A DNA stretch of 52,399 nucleotides from Bryobacterales bacterium (GTDB taxonomy: Bacteria > Acidobacteriota > Terriglobia > Bryobacterales > Bryobacteraceae), in the NCBI GenBank assembly GCA_020847975.1, contig JADLBD010000222.1:1-52399 (forward strand), in the 5' to 3' direction. The position numbers and the translations under genes were made by a program. Below are positions 28,046-36,960 of this stretch, in pieces; the stretch's first letter is position 1, and each line of letters starts with the position of its first letter. The notes under the pieces were generated by a model. That model saw only the letters and a program-made list of their open reading frames with translations. It had not been told where the DNA came from and searched no databases.

Positions 28046-30313
28046 CTATTCCTGTATGTAGTGGTGGTACAGGCCCATGTAGTAGGGCAGCAGAAATACC
28101 GCTCCATCGGCGAGGGTATGTCCGTTCCCACCGCTGTCCAACCGGTAGGGGTTATGGTTCCAGAAGGAAAAGAACCGTTCATCGACGGGGATGGCCTTGC
28201 CGTTTCTTCTCATTCCGGTGCCGGCCATCTCCTCATTGTCCTCGGACAAATAAGACCGCAGATGGACGATGTCCTTGCGCTTGCTGTTCACGTGCCGCCA
28301 GTCGATCCGGTCGAGCGGCAGGCGCTCGAGTGTGTCGATCGACTCGGCCTTCCATTCTCCTTTTGCGCTCAGATCCTGCGTCCGGAAGGCGTCCGTGAAG
28401 GTCTTACCTTCTAAACTCGCCGCGGCGATGAAGTTGAACAGCGGGTTCAGTTCCGGCCGTTCGAGGGCCCAGTAATTCGCCAGCGCCAGCGCATATTTCT
28501 GCTTCAACTCGCCGCCGGTTTCGTATTTCAGCAGGTCGTAAAAACTCATGAACGCCATCTCGTCGTCGGATTGATTTCCCGATCCCGGCCCTGCCGCGAT
28601 CTTCGGCACCATCGCATTGGAGGCGTACTTGTGATCCTGCACCAACCGGTGGTAGGCATCGTGGTACTTCGCGTCTCCAGTCATGTGCCATGCCACTTTG
28701 AGATAGGAAAGAATGCTCAGCGAATTCAGCCCGCGCTCGGCCCAGAAGGTGCGGTTGTCGTTCAGGCTTTGCGGGTCGAAGATGGCCCATCGTGTCGAGG
28801 TCCCGTCCCAATCGACCAGGGAGTAATTGTGCGAGAGCAGGTGATCCGTAATTGCCCGGACCACGGCTCGCACCTCTTCCTTCTCCTGTTCGGTGGCCGC
28901 CACAAGGTCGTAATATTGCGCGTAAAAGAAGTAATGGCCGTCCAGTTCATCGGAACTGGTGTCCGTCTTCCAATACCATTTCCCATCGGCGCTCTTCGGC
29001 CAGCGCGGCGACAACACTTTCCACAAATGGTCGCGCTGGGCGCGGGTCCGGAGGTCGCGCTCCCGGGAATCGTGGATATTCGGATCCGGACCGCTGGTGG
29101 GGAGGTTGGCGCGCGCGGGAAACCCCGGAGGCGCCGGATGTTCGCCGCCCTGGGTCACCTGGCTGAGGAAACGCAGCGCCTCGAACGCTTTCCGGGCACG
29201 CTTTTTTGCCGCATCGTCGTGAGTAGCCGCCCAGGCGAAGCATTCCCCCGCGCCGTACATGCTTGTCCACAGCCCGTCGTTGTCGCTGTCGGATTGAACC
29301 CACTCGCCGGTGTCGCCAGCCTTGGGGAGATGGACGGACATGACGTATTCGTACTCGGTACGCCGGTGGCGCCGGTCGATCTCCGATTCAAAGAACCGCG
29401 CCTTTTCGGCGAGCGTCATCGCCTTGCGCTCGATCTGGCCCGCGCCTTTCGCCGTGGCGAACCATGCGTTTGCGCCCGCCACCGCGATGGCCCGCACATC
29501 ATCGTCCGGCAGCCACCGCAGTCCCTGCCGGTATTCCCAAATTCGCCCGTCATAGCGAATGGCGCCGAGTTTCGTGCCGAACCACACTACCCCGCCTTGG
29601 CCGGCGGCCACAGTAGTGAAGTCGTCGTAGGGCAGCCCTTCCAAACCCGTGTAGAGTTTCCAGGCTCCGGCATTGCGGCATCCAGCGCCTTGCGGACTGG
29701 CGAACCACAGCCTTCCCCGCGTGTCATAGGCCACGCCTCGTACATCCACGGGAGCCCAACTCCGCTCGCCCTCGCGCGGGAATTGCTGCTTCCATTCTCC
29801 CGATTCGAGCAGGAACAGGCCGGCATCGGCTGCCACAGCCGCCTCACCGGAAGCACTGACAGCGATCTGGCGAACAGAGGCGCGCGCGGCGGGAAGGCGG
29901 ACCCTTTCGACACGGCCTGAGCGGACCTGATACACCCCCTCGGCCGTCCCAATCCAGGCCACGCCGTGCGCCACGGCGATCGCCTGGACATCAGCCGGCA
30001 GCGCCGCTTCGCGCTTTACTTCGGAAGCTGTCCATCTGTGCAGACCAGCATCGGATACAAACCAGAGCGCATCGCCGTCCGCCGCACATGCCTCGACCGG
30101 ACGGCGAAAGCGCTCCTCGCCATGCCACGAGCCACCGGAGAAATATGCCAGCCCTCCGCCGGTCCCCACCCACACCCGGGCTCCGGCGGCGGCCACGCAG
30201 CGCACATCATTCGACGGCAGCCCGTTGGCCTGCGTATAGACATGCCGGATTTCGGCGCCCTGAAGGGTGAAGCCGGACAGCAGCGCCGCGATCCACAAAC
30301 TTCGAAGGAACAC
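28046..30313 (-). CDS. secreted two-domain protein: beta-propeller plus alpha-helical toroid-like domain
   Basis: I start the 755-residue product at GTG 30313. This gives a signal peptide (MFLRSLWIAALLSGFTLQGA) and leaves the repeat element at 30307-30395 in the leader; an upstream TTG at 30403 would translate the repeat. Residues about 20-330 repeat short blades such as 'GLPSNDVRCVAAAGARVWVGTGGGLAYFSGG', typical of the two-component-regulator propeller. From about 360 the sequence is helical and rich in aromatic residues ('YEYVMSVHLPKAGDTGEWVQSDSDNDGLWTSMYGAGECFAW'), as in alpha/alpha toroid carbohydrate enzymes, and ends 'LPYYMGLYHHYIQE'. No family name is secure. It sits between a TonB receptor and a NagX-like gene, so a carbohydrate-binding or -cleaving role is likely. 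Confidence 0.65.
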   Translation of the reverse strand: MFLRSLWIAALLSGFTLQGAEIRHVYTQANGLPSNDVRCVAAAGARVWVGTGGGLAYFSGGSWHGEERFRRPVEACAADGDALWFVSDAGLHRWTASEVKREAALPADVQAIAVAHGVAWIGTAEGVYQVRSGRVERVRLPAARASVRQIAVSASGEAAVAADAGLFLLESGEWKQQFPREGERSWAPVDVRGVAYDTRGRLWFASPQGAGCRNAGAWKLYTGLEGLPYDDFTTVAAGQGGVVWFGTKLGAIRYDGRIWEYRQGLRWLPDDDVRAIAVAGANAWFATAKGAGQIERKAMTLAEKARFFESEIDRRHRRTEYEYVMSVHLPKAGDTGEWVQSDSDNDGLWTSMYGAGECFAWAATHDDAAKKRARKAFEALRFLSQVTQGGEHPAPPGFPARANLPTSGPDPNIHDSRERDLRTRAQRDHLWKVLSPRWPKSADGKWYWKTDTSSDELDGHYFFYAQYYDLVAATEQEKEEVRAVVRAITDHLLSHNYSLVDWDGTSTRWAIFDPQSLNDNRTFWAERGLNSLSILSYLKVAWHMTGDAKYHDAYHRLVQDHKYASNAMVPKIAAGPGSGNQSDDEMAFMSFYDLLKYETGGELKQKYALALANYWALERPELNPLFNFIAAASLEGKTFTDAFRTQDLSAKGEWKAESIDTLERLPLDRIDWRHVNSKRKDIVHLRSYLSEDNEEMAGTGMRRNGKAIPVDERFFSFWNHNPYRLDSGGNGHTLADGAVFLLPYYMGLYHHYIQE

Positions 30314-30395
30314 GCGCAAAACGGAGCCCGCCCGCGCCGCGAATCCTCGCGGCGTTCCTCCTGCCTTGGGGGCGCGGGACGTGCCCTTTGCGCTT
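30307..30395 (+). repeat. dispersed 89-bp element, copy A (intergenic)
   Basis: This copy aligns without gaps to 38572-38660: 72 of 89 bases agree, with only two differences in the first 30 bases and none in positions 61-80. GCGCAAA near the left end and TTTGCGC near the right end are perfect inverted repeats, so the element can fold as a long imperfect hairpin. The inner parts are GC-rich and only partly paired. It lies between the end of the TonB receptor gene and the start of the propeller gene. Read in the plus direction, it encodes the same reading frame as copy B (NTRKT-PARAA...LGARDVP). Confidence 0.8.
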
Positions 30396-30404
30396 CGAAG
30401 CAAC

Positions 30405-33400
30405 TTAGAACACCACTTTCATTACGGCCACGACGACGCGGGTTTCGTTGCCGATGTCCGCGCGCAGATGCCCGAACATGGTGCTGGTCACATTGGCTCC
30501 GTTGCCATCGAGCGCGCCGAACCAGGGGAAGTTGGCCGCATTGTGTCCGTCCAGCCGGATCTGCCACCGGACCCGCTCCTTGATGAGGAATTCCTTGTAC
30601 AGGGAGAGATCCGTCACGTTGAGCGGCTTCGTGCGCACGTCGGGGAAGCGCGTGGGGAAGTTGCGCAAGGTGAACGGCGCCGGACCGGCTGTCCGCGGGA
30701 AGATGGACGTGTCGAACCAGATATCGTAGGAGGGGTCGTACTGCGTGCGCCCCAGTTTTTGCGCCAGGGCGTCCCTCTGGCTGTCGTTCAGCTTCGCGCT
30801 TTGCGCCACCAGCGGGGCCGCGTTGGGGAATGTGATCGGATAACCGGAGTGGGACATGAAGACTCCGCTGGCGGTCCATCCGCCGAGGAAGCCGTTCACC
30901 CACCGGTTCATGCCGGAGAAGAAATGCCGGTTGCGCCCGAAGGGCAGATCATAGGTCCCGATGACGGAGAACTGCTGGGGCACGTCATATTGGTTGAGCC
31001 GCTTCTCGAGTTGCGTTGCGGTCAGGTTGTTCAGGTTGACGTCCTGCGGGTTCAACACTGAAACCCGCTCGAGGCTTTTCGCAATCGTGTATGCAATCGT
31101 GGCGGTGAAGCCTTGCGAGAAGCGGCGGGTCACCTTGAACTGCGCGGAATCATAGCGCTGCCCGCCGATGGGCACATCGGTGATGGTGACGGCGCTGTAT
31201 TGCGGGTAGGCGTAGTAGAGCTGCCGGCGCGGCACTGTCGAGCCGTTGAGCCCGGAATTCGGCAGCAGCCCGGCCATCGGATTCGACACTGAGCCGTTGA
31301 AGTAGGCCGCGCGCTGGTCCACGGGAATGCTGTTCTGCACATCGAGCGGGACGAAGTTGAGGCCGAGGGAAACCGGCAGCCGGCTGGTCTGATTGCCGAC
31401 GTAGGAAGCATCCACCAGCCATCCGCCGGGCAGTTCATACTGGAACCCGACCGAATATTGCTGCGAGTAGGGCAGCGGGCGATCGAGGTATTGCGCGGTC
31501 ACGCTCTGCCCGAGGTTCGTGGCCAGGCCCTGGCTGCTGCCGATGGGCTGCAACAGGCCGCCCGGATAGATGGCCGAAGGATAGGGATTGGACAGGTCCA
31601 CCGCCGGCTTCAGGTTGCCGTCGGTGGAGGTCACGAGCGGGGTCTGCCGGCTGAAGCCGACCAACTGCCCGTTCGCGGAGGCCCCGAGGTAGCTCAGTCC
31701 GTAGCCGCCGCGCAGAACCAGCTTCGAAGTCACGCGGTAGGCCACGCCGAGGCGCGGCTGGAAGTTGGCTTTCTTCGGATCGAAGGCGTAGCGGTCATCT
31801 CCGCTCGCGCCGGCGTAGATCAATCCGCCGGTCAATCCCGCCACGCACGCCGGGCATCCCGACGCCGCGGAGGAGGCTTTCACCGCCGCCGCAATGGGGC
31901 TCGCCTGGGCGAACGCCCATCCGCGCAACATGCGGTTGTAGCGCTCAAAGCGCGGGCTTTCGTAATCCCACCGCAAGCCGAGGTTCAACGTCAGCCGGCT
32001 GGTGACCTTGAAATCATCCTGTACGAAGGCCGAGTAGTACTTGGAACGGAAGGCCGGGAAAATGTTGCGATCCACGTAGCCGCCGGAGGGATAGCCGAGC
32101 AGGAACGATGCGAACTCGTTGCCTGATGCGTTGTCGCCGCGCAGCGGATTGGCCTGGGTCCAGCCGGCGTCGAAGTTGTAGACACCGCTGGCATACCCGG
32201 TGCTGATCGAATTATCGTTGTAGCGGCGGAACTCCGTGCCCACCTTGAGGAAGTGCCGCCCGTGCGTCAGCGCGATGTTCGGCTGGAGGCTCCAGGCGTC
32301 GTTCGTCGAATAGCTGTATCCGCCCTGGGGCCCGAGTTCAGAGTAGTTCCCCAGGTTGAAGCGGGGGAACATGAACGCCCCGAATTGCGTAGTAAGCGAA
32401 GAGGGGAACCCGAGTTGGGTCGGATCGAAGCCCACGCCGAAGGTGTTTCCGGAAAATCCCTCATAGCGCGCCAGGCCGCCGCGGAGGTTGAACACGAGGC
32501 TGGGCGTCAGGGTGTAGGTCCAGTCCGCGCCCCAGTTGCGCGCCACGCGGGTGGAGGGATATTCGTTGCTCGGTTCGGCTGGATTGTTGCCCCATACGAG
32601 CTTCGCGTAGTTCAGCCAGGGCGTTTGCCCGTAGCGGAAGGAAATGTGGCTCCGGTCCGTTGCCATTAGGTCCATCTTCCCCAGCCAGGAATCATAGGTA
32701 TTGGTCTGCGGAAGGAGTTTCGCGTAGTTGTTCAGTTGCGCGGGCCCTTCGCCCGGGAGATTCGGCGCCGGGTAGTACGAGGCGACCTTCGTCGAGATCG
32801 AATTCATCCGCGCCGCCGGCAGCACGTTGCCCGCGAACGGCGTACGCACATAGGTCTTGCCGTCCGGGCCGAGCGTCGTACTGAGGGGGTCATAGATGGT
32901 GACCTGGTTGCCGCTGTTGTTCAACAACTTCGAGAAATCGCCCTTCAGCATGTCGCCGGTGGGGATGGAGCGAAGCTGTCCGCCTTGCGTATGCTCGCGC
33001 AACCCTTCCATGGAGATCATGAAGAACGCCTTGTTCCGCCCATCCCAGATTTTGGGGATGCGCACAGGGCCGTCGAATTCGAAGCCGAAGGTGTTGTTCT
33101 TGAACGGAGATTTCTCCTCGCCGTCTTTGTTCGCCACCCAGTCATTGGCTCGGAGCTTTTCGTTCTTGAGGAATTCGTAAAGCTGGCCGTGGAAGGCATT
33201 CGTGCCGCTTTTGACAGTAATCATCGTTACACCGCCACCCACGCGCCCGAACTGCGCATCGTAGGAGTTCGTCTGGATGGTGAACTCCTGCGTACCTTGA
33301 ATGGAGGGAACGAAGGCCACGCCGCGGTCGCTCTTGGTATTGGTAATGCCGTCGAGCACCGTCTCATTTTCCCCTTGCCTTCCACCGCTGATGGACACGC

Positions 33401-33941
33401 CATTTACGTTGCCGAAGGCGTACAACTCCATCGATCCCCAGTAGGTGCTGGTCTTCACCACCCCCGGTTCGTTGTATTGCAGGGCATAGAGGTTGCGGCC
33501 GCCGGAGGGAACATTCTCGAGGATGCGGTTTTCAATGACGCTCTGCCGGGTGGCCGTCTCGGTTTGCAGCAGCGACACATCGCCGGTGACGGTGACGCTG
33601 TCCGCCACGCCGCCGACTTCCAGTTTCGCGTCAATCGCCAGTTTATCGGCGGAAAGAAGGGCGACCCCGTCGCGCACGAACTTCTTGAATCCGGCTTTTT
33701 CCACCGTCAACACATACTTGCCGGGAAGCAGGAATTGGATGATGTACCGCCCGGCGGCATTCGTGGTTGCTTCGTAGGGGACGTTCCGTTCCACGCTGGT
33801 GGCCAGCACCTTCGCGCCTTCAATGGCGGCTCCCGTGGGATCGGTGACTTCTCCTGAAATGGTGGCGCGGAATTCCTGCGCCGCCGCGAGCGAACAAAAC
33901 AAGGCAATCAAGCAGCCAAGCCGTATCCACATCGATTTCAT
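30405..33941 (-). CDS. TonB-dependent receptor with N-terminal carboxypeptidase-regulatory-like domain
   Basis: The 1178-residue product starts at the ATG at 33941, preceded by CAGGAG. It has a signal peptide (WIRLGCLIALFCSLAAAQ). Next is a regulatory-like domain ('ATISGEVTDPTGAAIEGAKVLATSVERNVPYEATTNAAGRYIIQFLLPGKYVLTVEKAGF'), a plug with 'NVPSGGRNLYALQYNEPG' and 'GRQGENETVDGITNTKSD', and a beta-barrel ending in 'RVVVAVMKVVF'. In acidobacterial loci such receptors import glycan fragments. Its promoter region at 34142-34202 matches that of the ROK regulator gene, which suggests control by the same repressor. The propeller gene follows after a repeat element. Confidence 0.9.
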   Translation of the reverse strand: MKSMWIRLGCLIALFCSLAAAQEFRATISGEVTDPTGAAIEGAKVLATSVERNVPYEATTNAAGRYIIQFLLPGKYVLTVEKAGFKKFVRDGVALLSADKLAIDAKLEVGGVADSVTVTGDVSLLQTETATRQSVIENRILENVPSGGRNLYALQYNEPGVVKTSTYWGSMELYAFGNVNGVSISGGRQGENETVLDGITNTKSDRGVAFVPSIQGTQEFTIQTNSYDAQFGRVGGGVTMITVKSGTNAFHGQLYEFLKNEKLRANDWVANKDGEEKSPFKNNTFGFEFDGPVRIPKIWDGRNKAFFMISMEGLREHTQGGQLRSIPTGDMLKGDFSKLLNNSGNQVTIYDPLSTTLGPDGKTYVRTPFAGNVLPAARMNSISTKVASYYPAPNLPGEGPAQLNNYAKLLPQTNTYDSWLGKMDLMATDRSHISFRYGQTPWLNYAKLVWGNNPAEPSNEYPSTRVARNWGADWTYTLTPSLVFNLRGGLARYEGFSGNTFGVGFDPTQLGFPSSLTTQFGAFMFPRFNLGNYSELGPQGGYSYSTNDAWSLQPNIALTHGRHFLKVGTEFRRYNDNSISTGYASGVYNFDAGWTQANPLRGDNASGNEFASFLLGYPSGGYVDRNIFPAFRSKYYSAFVQDDFKVTSRLTLNLGLRWDYESPRFERYNRMLRGWAFAQASPIAAAVKASSAASGCPACVAGLTGGLIYAGASGDDRYAFDPKKANFQPRLGVAYRVTSKLVLRGGYGLSYLGASANGQLVGFSRQTPLVTSTDGNLKPAVDLSNPYPSAIYPGGLLQPIGSSQGLATNLGQSVTAQYLDRPLPYSQQYSVGFQYELPGGWLVDASYVGNQTSRLPVSLGLNFVPLDVQNSIPVDQRAAYFNGSVSNPMAGLLPNSGLNGSTVPRRQLYYAYPQYSAVTITDVPIGGQRYDSAQFKVTRRFSQGFTATIAYTIAKSLERVSVLNPQDVNLNNLTATQLEKRLNQYDVPQQFSVIGTYDLPFGRNRHFFSGMNRWVNGFLGGWTASGVFMSHSGYPITFPNAAPLVAQSAKLNDSQRDALAQKLGRTQYDPSYDIWFDTSIFPRTAGPAPFTLRNFPTRFPDVRTKPLNVTDLSLYKEFLIKERVRWQIRLDGHNAANFPWFGALDGNGANVTSTMFGHLRADIGNETRVVVAVMKVVF

Positions 33942-34141
33942 TTGCCTACTCCTGTCCATACTTCGCTTGTGAATCAAACCATTTGTGAGTTAAACCAGCA
34001 GAGGGGTTTTGCAGTTCTTCTTGAGGAACTCGCTCGCACAATGGAGCCTCGCCGGCCGGCGCCATGAGTGAGTTTCCTCCCATACAGGAGGGCCGGCGTG
34101 CCCAGTGCGACCATTTCAAGACCCCAAAATCACGCTTCCCC

Positions 34142-34202
34142 ATGCTAATCGATGTAATCTCGGGCGTCAAGCATTTTTTGACGATACCGATAAGAATGTT
34201 CA
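34142..34202 (-). promoter_or_regulatory. promoter and putative ROK operator upstream of the TonB receptor gene
   Basis: Reading the minus strand: -35 TTGACG (34170-34165), 17-base spacer, -10 TAGCAT (34147-34142). Directly upstream is a block (34164-34202) that matches 36818-36856 ungapped at 28 of 38 positions (34164-34201), including TTATCGG (complement of CCGATAA). The half-sites TTATCG-N7-CAAAAA are close to a palindrome, as in ROK/NagC-type operators. The remaining parts of the 307-base gap (33942-34248) hold AGTTC...GAACT near 34012-34030, a short inverted repeat, and otherwise nothing that I can name. Confidence 0.65.
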
Positions 34203-34248
34203 TATGGCGTCCAGCATGCCGGTCATGTTTTTATTTCATTCGGCAAGA

Positions 34249-35511
34249 TTACGCACGCACATTCGCTGCCGCCGCGAATTCCTGCCGCGCCTCATGCACC
34301 TTCTCCACCGCACGAACAATGTCTTCCATATCCTCCTGATCCCCAAGCAACAAGCGGTGCTCCAGCCATACCGCTTCGCCGCACGCGCGCTCGCTATTTG
34401 GGCACAACGCCTTGTACCTCTCCATGTCCACGCGCAGCGCCGGATCGAGAAACATCGGATTGCGGAACAGCGAATGCGCGTAGCCGCTCGATGCCGGGAT
34501 TCCCTCGGCCTGTAGAGCTTCGAGAAACTGTTCCCGTGTCAGGCCGAACGCCTTCGGCTCGAACCGCAACACAAAAAGGTGGTGGGAATGCCCCGTGGCG
34601 TAATCCGGCGTTTCCAGGATGCGGATGCCTGGAATATCGCGAAGCCGGCTTGTCAGGTACGCCGCATTGGTCCGCCGGCGGGCGGTCTGTTCGGTCAGCC
34701 GCTCGAGTTGCGCCAGCAGGATTGCACCCTGGAATTCCGTGAGGCGGTAATTCCACCCCAGCCGGTAGTGGCTGTACCAGGGTTGTCCCGCATGCCGCCC
34801 GCCCCAGATCAGAGATTCGCAGATCTCCGCCAGGTCTTCATCATTGGTGGTGATCAGCCCGCCCTCGCCAGCCGTCATGTTTTTCGAGGCCTGGAAGCTG
34901 AACACTCCCGCTGCGCCGAGGGAACCGAGGCCCTTCCCCATCCACGTACCGCCGTGCGCGTGAGCGGCGTCTTCGAGCACGGCGACGCCGTGGCGCTTTG
35001 CGATGGTCAGGATGACGTCCATGTGGGCTGCCAGGCCGGCGAAGTGTACCGGGATCACGGCGCGGGTGCGCGGTGTAATCGCCTCCTCGAAACGCGCCGG
35101 ACTCATATTGAATGTCTCGAGGTCGATGTCGCAGAAAACCGGTGTCGCGCCGATGAGCAGCGGAGCGGTGGCCGTCGCCACAAATGTGTATGGCGGAACA
35201 ATCACCTCATCGCCGGAGCCCACGCCCAACGCGCGCAGCGCCACCTCGAGAGCGGCCGTTCCGCTCGCGCAGGCGATTCCATAACGCGCACCGTGCGCCC
35301 GGGCGAAGAGGCGCTGGAACTCGGCCACCTTCGAGGGCTCGCCGGGAGATGCCGCCCCGGCATCCACCGCCTCGCCCATCGTGTACCGCCACCAGCATCC
35401 GCTGCGCACGACCTCGAGCGCGTAACGCTCCTCCCGCTCGTCAAATGCCGGCCATGCAGGGAACGGCTTCACCCTCACCGGCTTTCCGCCAAACAGCGCC
35501 AATTGGTTCAT
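34249..35511 (-). CDS. DegT/DnrJ/EryC1/StrS family PLP-dependent aminotransferase
   Basis: The 420-residue product belongs to the sugar aminotransferase family, which forms amino sugars from keto-sugars using glutamate. The PLP lysine is Lys210 in SFQASKNMTAGEGG, with Asp181 in LEDAAHAHGG and the substrate loop 'ASGTAALEVALRALGVGSGDEVIVPPYTFVATA'. The N-terminal 'LALFGGKPVR' and 'WPAFDEREERYALEVVRSG' are the usual opening of this family. It starts 16 bases after the end of the ROK regulator gene, so the two are in one operon. The same family also contains enzymes that act on small aminoalcohols such as 3-amino-5-hydroxybenzoate, so the substrate is open. Confidence 0.9.
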   Translation of the reverse strand: MNQLALFGGKPVRVKPFPAWPAFDEREERYALEVVRSGCWWRYTMGEAVDAGAASPGEPSKVAEFQRLFARAHGARYGIACASGTAALEVALRALGVGSGDEVIVPPYTFVATATAPLLIGATPVFCDIDLETFNMSPARFEEAITPRTRAVIPVHFAGLAAHMDVILTIAKRHGVAVLEDAAHAHGGTWMGKGLGSLGAAGVFSFQASKNMTAGEGGLITTNDEDLAEICESLIWGGRHAGQPWYSHYRLGWNYRLTEFQGAILLAQLERLTEQTARRRTNAAYLTSRLRDIPGIRILETPDYATGHSHHLFVLRFEPKAFGLTREQFLEALQAEGIPASSGYAHSLFRNPMFLDPALRVDMERYKALCPNSERACGEAVWLEHRLLLGDQEDMEDIVRAVEKVHEARQEFAAAANVRA

Positions 35512-35527
35512 TTCCAGCCTCTAGTTT

Positions 35528-36772
35528 CTATACGCGACGGCTCGCCTGGAGCAGAAACGGCGGCAGTTTGAACGCCGGAATCTCGAAGTGTCTGGCCAGC
35601 GCGATGCGCGCCACACCCAGCACTCCGGCGCACTCCCTGACGCGCGCGTAGCGGATCACGACATGCTCGGTCGATTCCCGCAGCGCCTGCCTTCGCACGA
35701 TGCCCGCAATCTGATCCAGCAATTCCTGCCCAGCCTGCCCGAGTGTGGCATCGAGAACGACGACTCCCGGGTTGAACAGATTGACGAGGTTCGCGATGCC
35801 GAGCCCCAGGTAGCGGCCTACCTCGGCAACAATATTGCTTGACACCTTGTCCCCGCGACTGGCTGCCTGAAAGACCATCCAGCCGGTAATCCCCGCCGGA
35901 TCCCCGTCCGCCATCTCGAGGACGTCGGTCTTGCCGCCATCGGCGATGATGCGCCGTACGCGCGCCTCGACGGCTCGAATGCCGGCAATCGCTTCCAGGC
36001 ATCCGAAACTCCCGCAATTGCAGATGGGCCCGTCTTCGGTAATATGCGTGTGTCCGAACTCGCCCGCCGCCGAGCCCTGCCCGTAGAGGAGGCGCCCGTC
36101 CACGTAAAGTCCGGCTCCGATCCCGCTTCCGTAGTCGACGTACACCATGCTATCGGCCCCGCTCGCCGGATCCTCCTCGCGTTCGGCAACGGCCTTGGCC
36201 CGGGTCCGCGTTTCCACCTGCACGGGCACGCTGAATTCGCGCTCGAAGATCTCCTTGAGCGGCACCTGTTTGAAGAAAGGAATGGTCGAGGAGGTCACGG
36301 TGACTCCCCGCTGGCTGTCCACGAGGCCGGGGTCCGCCACGCCGATGCCCACGAGGCTTGTCATCGCCACTCCGGCTTCGCGAAGCGCCCTTCGTGTCAC
36401 CTCGAGCAATTGCCGGGTCAGCCCGCCGGTCCCCTCTTCGAGGAACGTGCGCTCCGTCACTTTGTGCCGGATGCGCGGATGCAGATCCGTCACTCCGGCC
36501 GTCACGGTCTCGTCGTCAAATTCAATCCCGAGCGCGGAAGCGTACGCTTCGTTCAACTCGAGCAGTACGCCCTTCCGCCCGAGGCGGCTTTCTTCCACTC
36601 CGGCTTCGAGCAGCCGGCCTTCTTTCAATAACTGGCGCACCAACTGCGAGGTGGCGCTCGGCCGGATCTCGGTCAACTCGTAAATCCGACCGCGGGAGAT
36701 CGGTCCAAAGCGCCGCACGACCGCCTCCACTACATGGAGGTCTCTTTCGGCCTTCCCGTTCACTCGTTTCAT
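35528..36772 (-). CDS. ROK family transcriptional regulator
   Basis: The 414-residue product has an N-terminal winged helix-turn-helix ('GPISRGRIYELTEIRPSATSQLVRQLLKEGRLLEAGVEESRLGRKGVLLEL', residues about 22-73) and a ROK sugar-binding domain. The zinc motif is CNCGSFGCLEA (Cys251, Cys253, Cys258) after GEFGHTHI at 237-244. In the stretch that holds the ATP/sugar catalytic Asp of ROK kinases ('ENDA'), this protein reads VETRTRAKA, so the catalytic Asp appears to be missing and kinase activity is unlikely. It is probably a repressor that responds to a sugar. Its promoter carries a sequence also present before the TonB receptor gene at 33941. It is divergent from the APC permease gene. Confidence 0.92.
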   Translation of the reverse strand: MKRVNGKAERDLHVVEAVVRRFGPISRGRIYELTEIRPSATSQLVRQLLKEGRLLEAGVEESRLGRKGVLLELNEAYASALGIEFDDETVTAGVTDLHPRIRHKVTERTFLEEGTGGLTRQLLEVTRRALREAGVAMTSLVGIGVADPGLVDSQRGVTVTSSTIPFFKQVPLKEIFEREFSVPVQVETRTRAKAVAEREEDPASGADSMVYVDYGSGIGAGLYVDGRLLYGQGSAAGEFGHTHITEDGPICNCGSFGCLEAIAGIRAVEARVRRIIADGGKTDVLEMADGDPAGITGWMVFQAASRGDKVSSNIVAEVGRYLGLGIANLVNLFNPGVVVLDATLGQAGQELLDQIAGIVRRQALRESTEHVVIRYARVRECAGVLGVARIALARHFEIPAFKLPPFLLQASRRV

Positions 36773-36795
36773 CGCGCAGAGATTTGCTCTTCTTC

Positions 36796-36856
36796 AGCCT
36801 AAACACATTCGTCCCCAGCGTCAAGTGATTATTGCCGAATCCGATAAAAATGACCA
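36796..36856 (-). promoter_or_regulatory. promoter and putative operator upstream of the ROK gene
   Basis: Reading the minus strand: -35 TTGACG (36824-36819), 17-base spacer, -10 TAGGCT (36801-36796), so the transcript starts shortly before the ATG at 36772. The upstream block 36818-36856 contains TTATCGG-ATTC-GGCAATAA, an imperfect palindrome. It matches the block before the TonB receptor gene in sequence and in distance to the -35 box. The site lies in the divergent region to the APC permease gene, so one operator could control both directions. On the plus strand a TTGACT at 36907-36912 might be a -35 for the permease, but no clear -10 follows. Confidence 0.65.
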
Positions 36857-36960
36857 CTCGCGGAGCGATCCCGGCAACTATTTTTGTTCAAACCGGATAG
36901 AATCTATTGACTTCCATGGTTTGGCCCCTCTACCCTGGGGTGAACGGAAGTCATTCCCGC

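Noticed and set aside
30313..30403. Upstream TTG start for the propeller protein, which would translate the repeat element
   Set aside because: The added 30 residues are Arg/Ala-rich repeat sequence with no signal features, while GTG 30313 gives a clean signal peptide. TTG use cannot be excluded.
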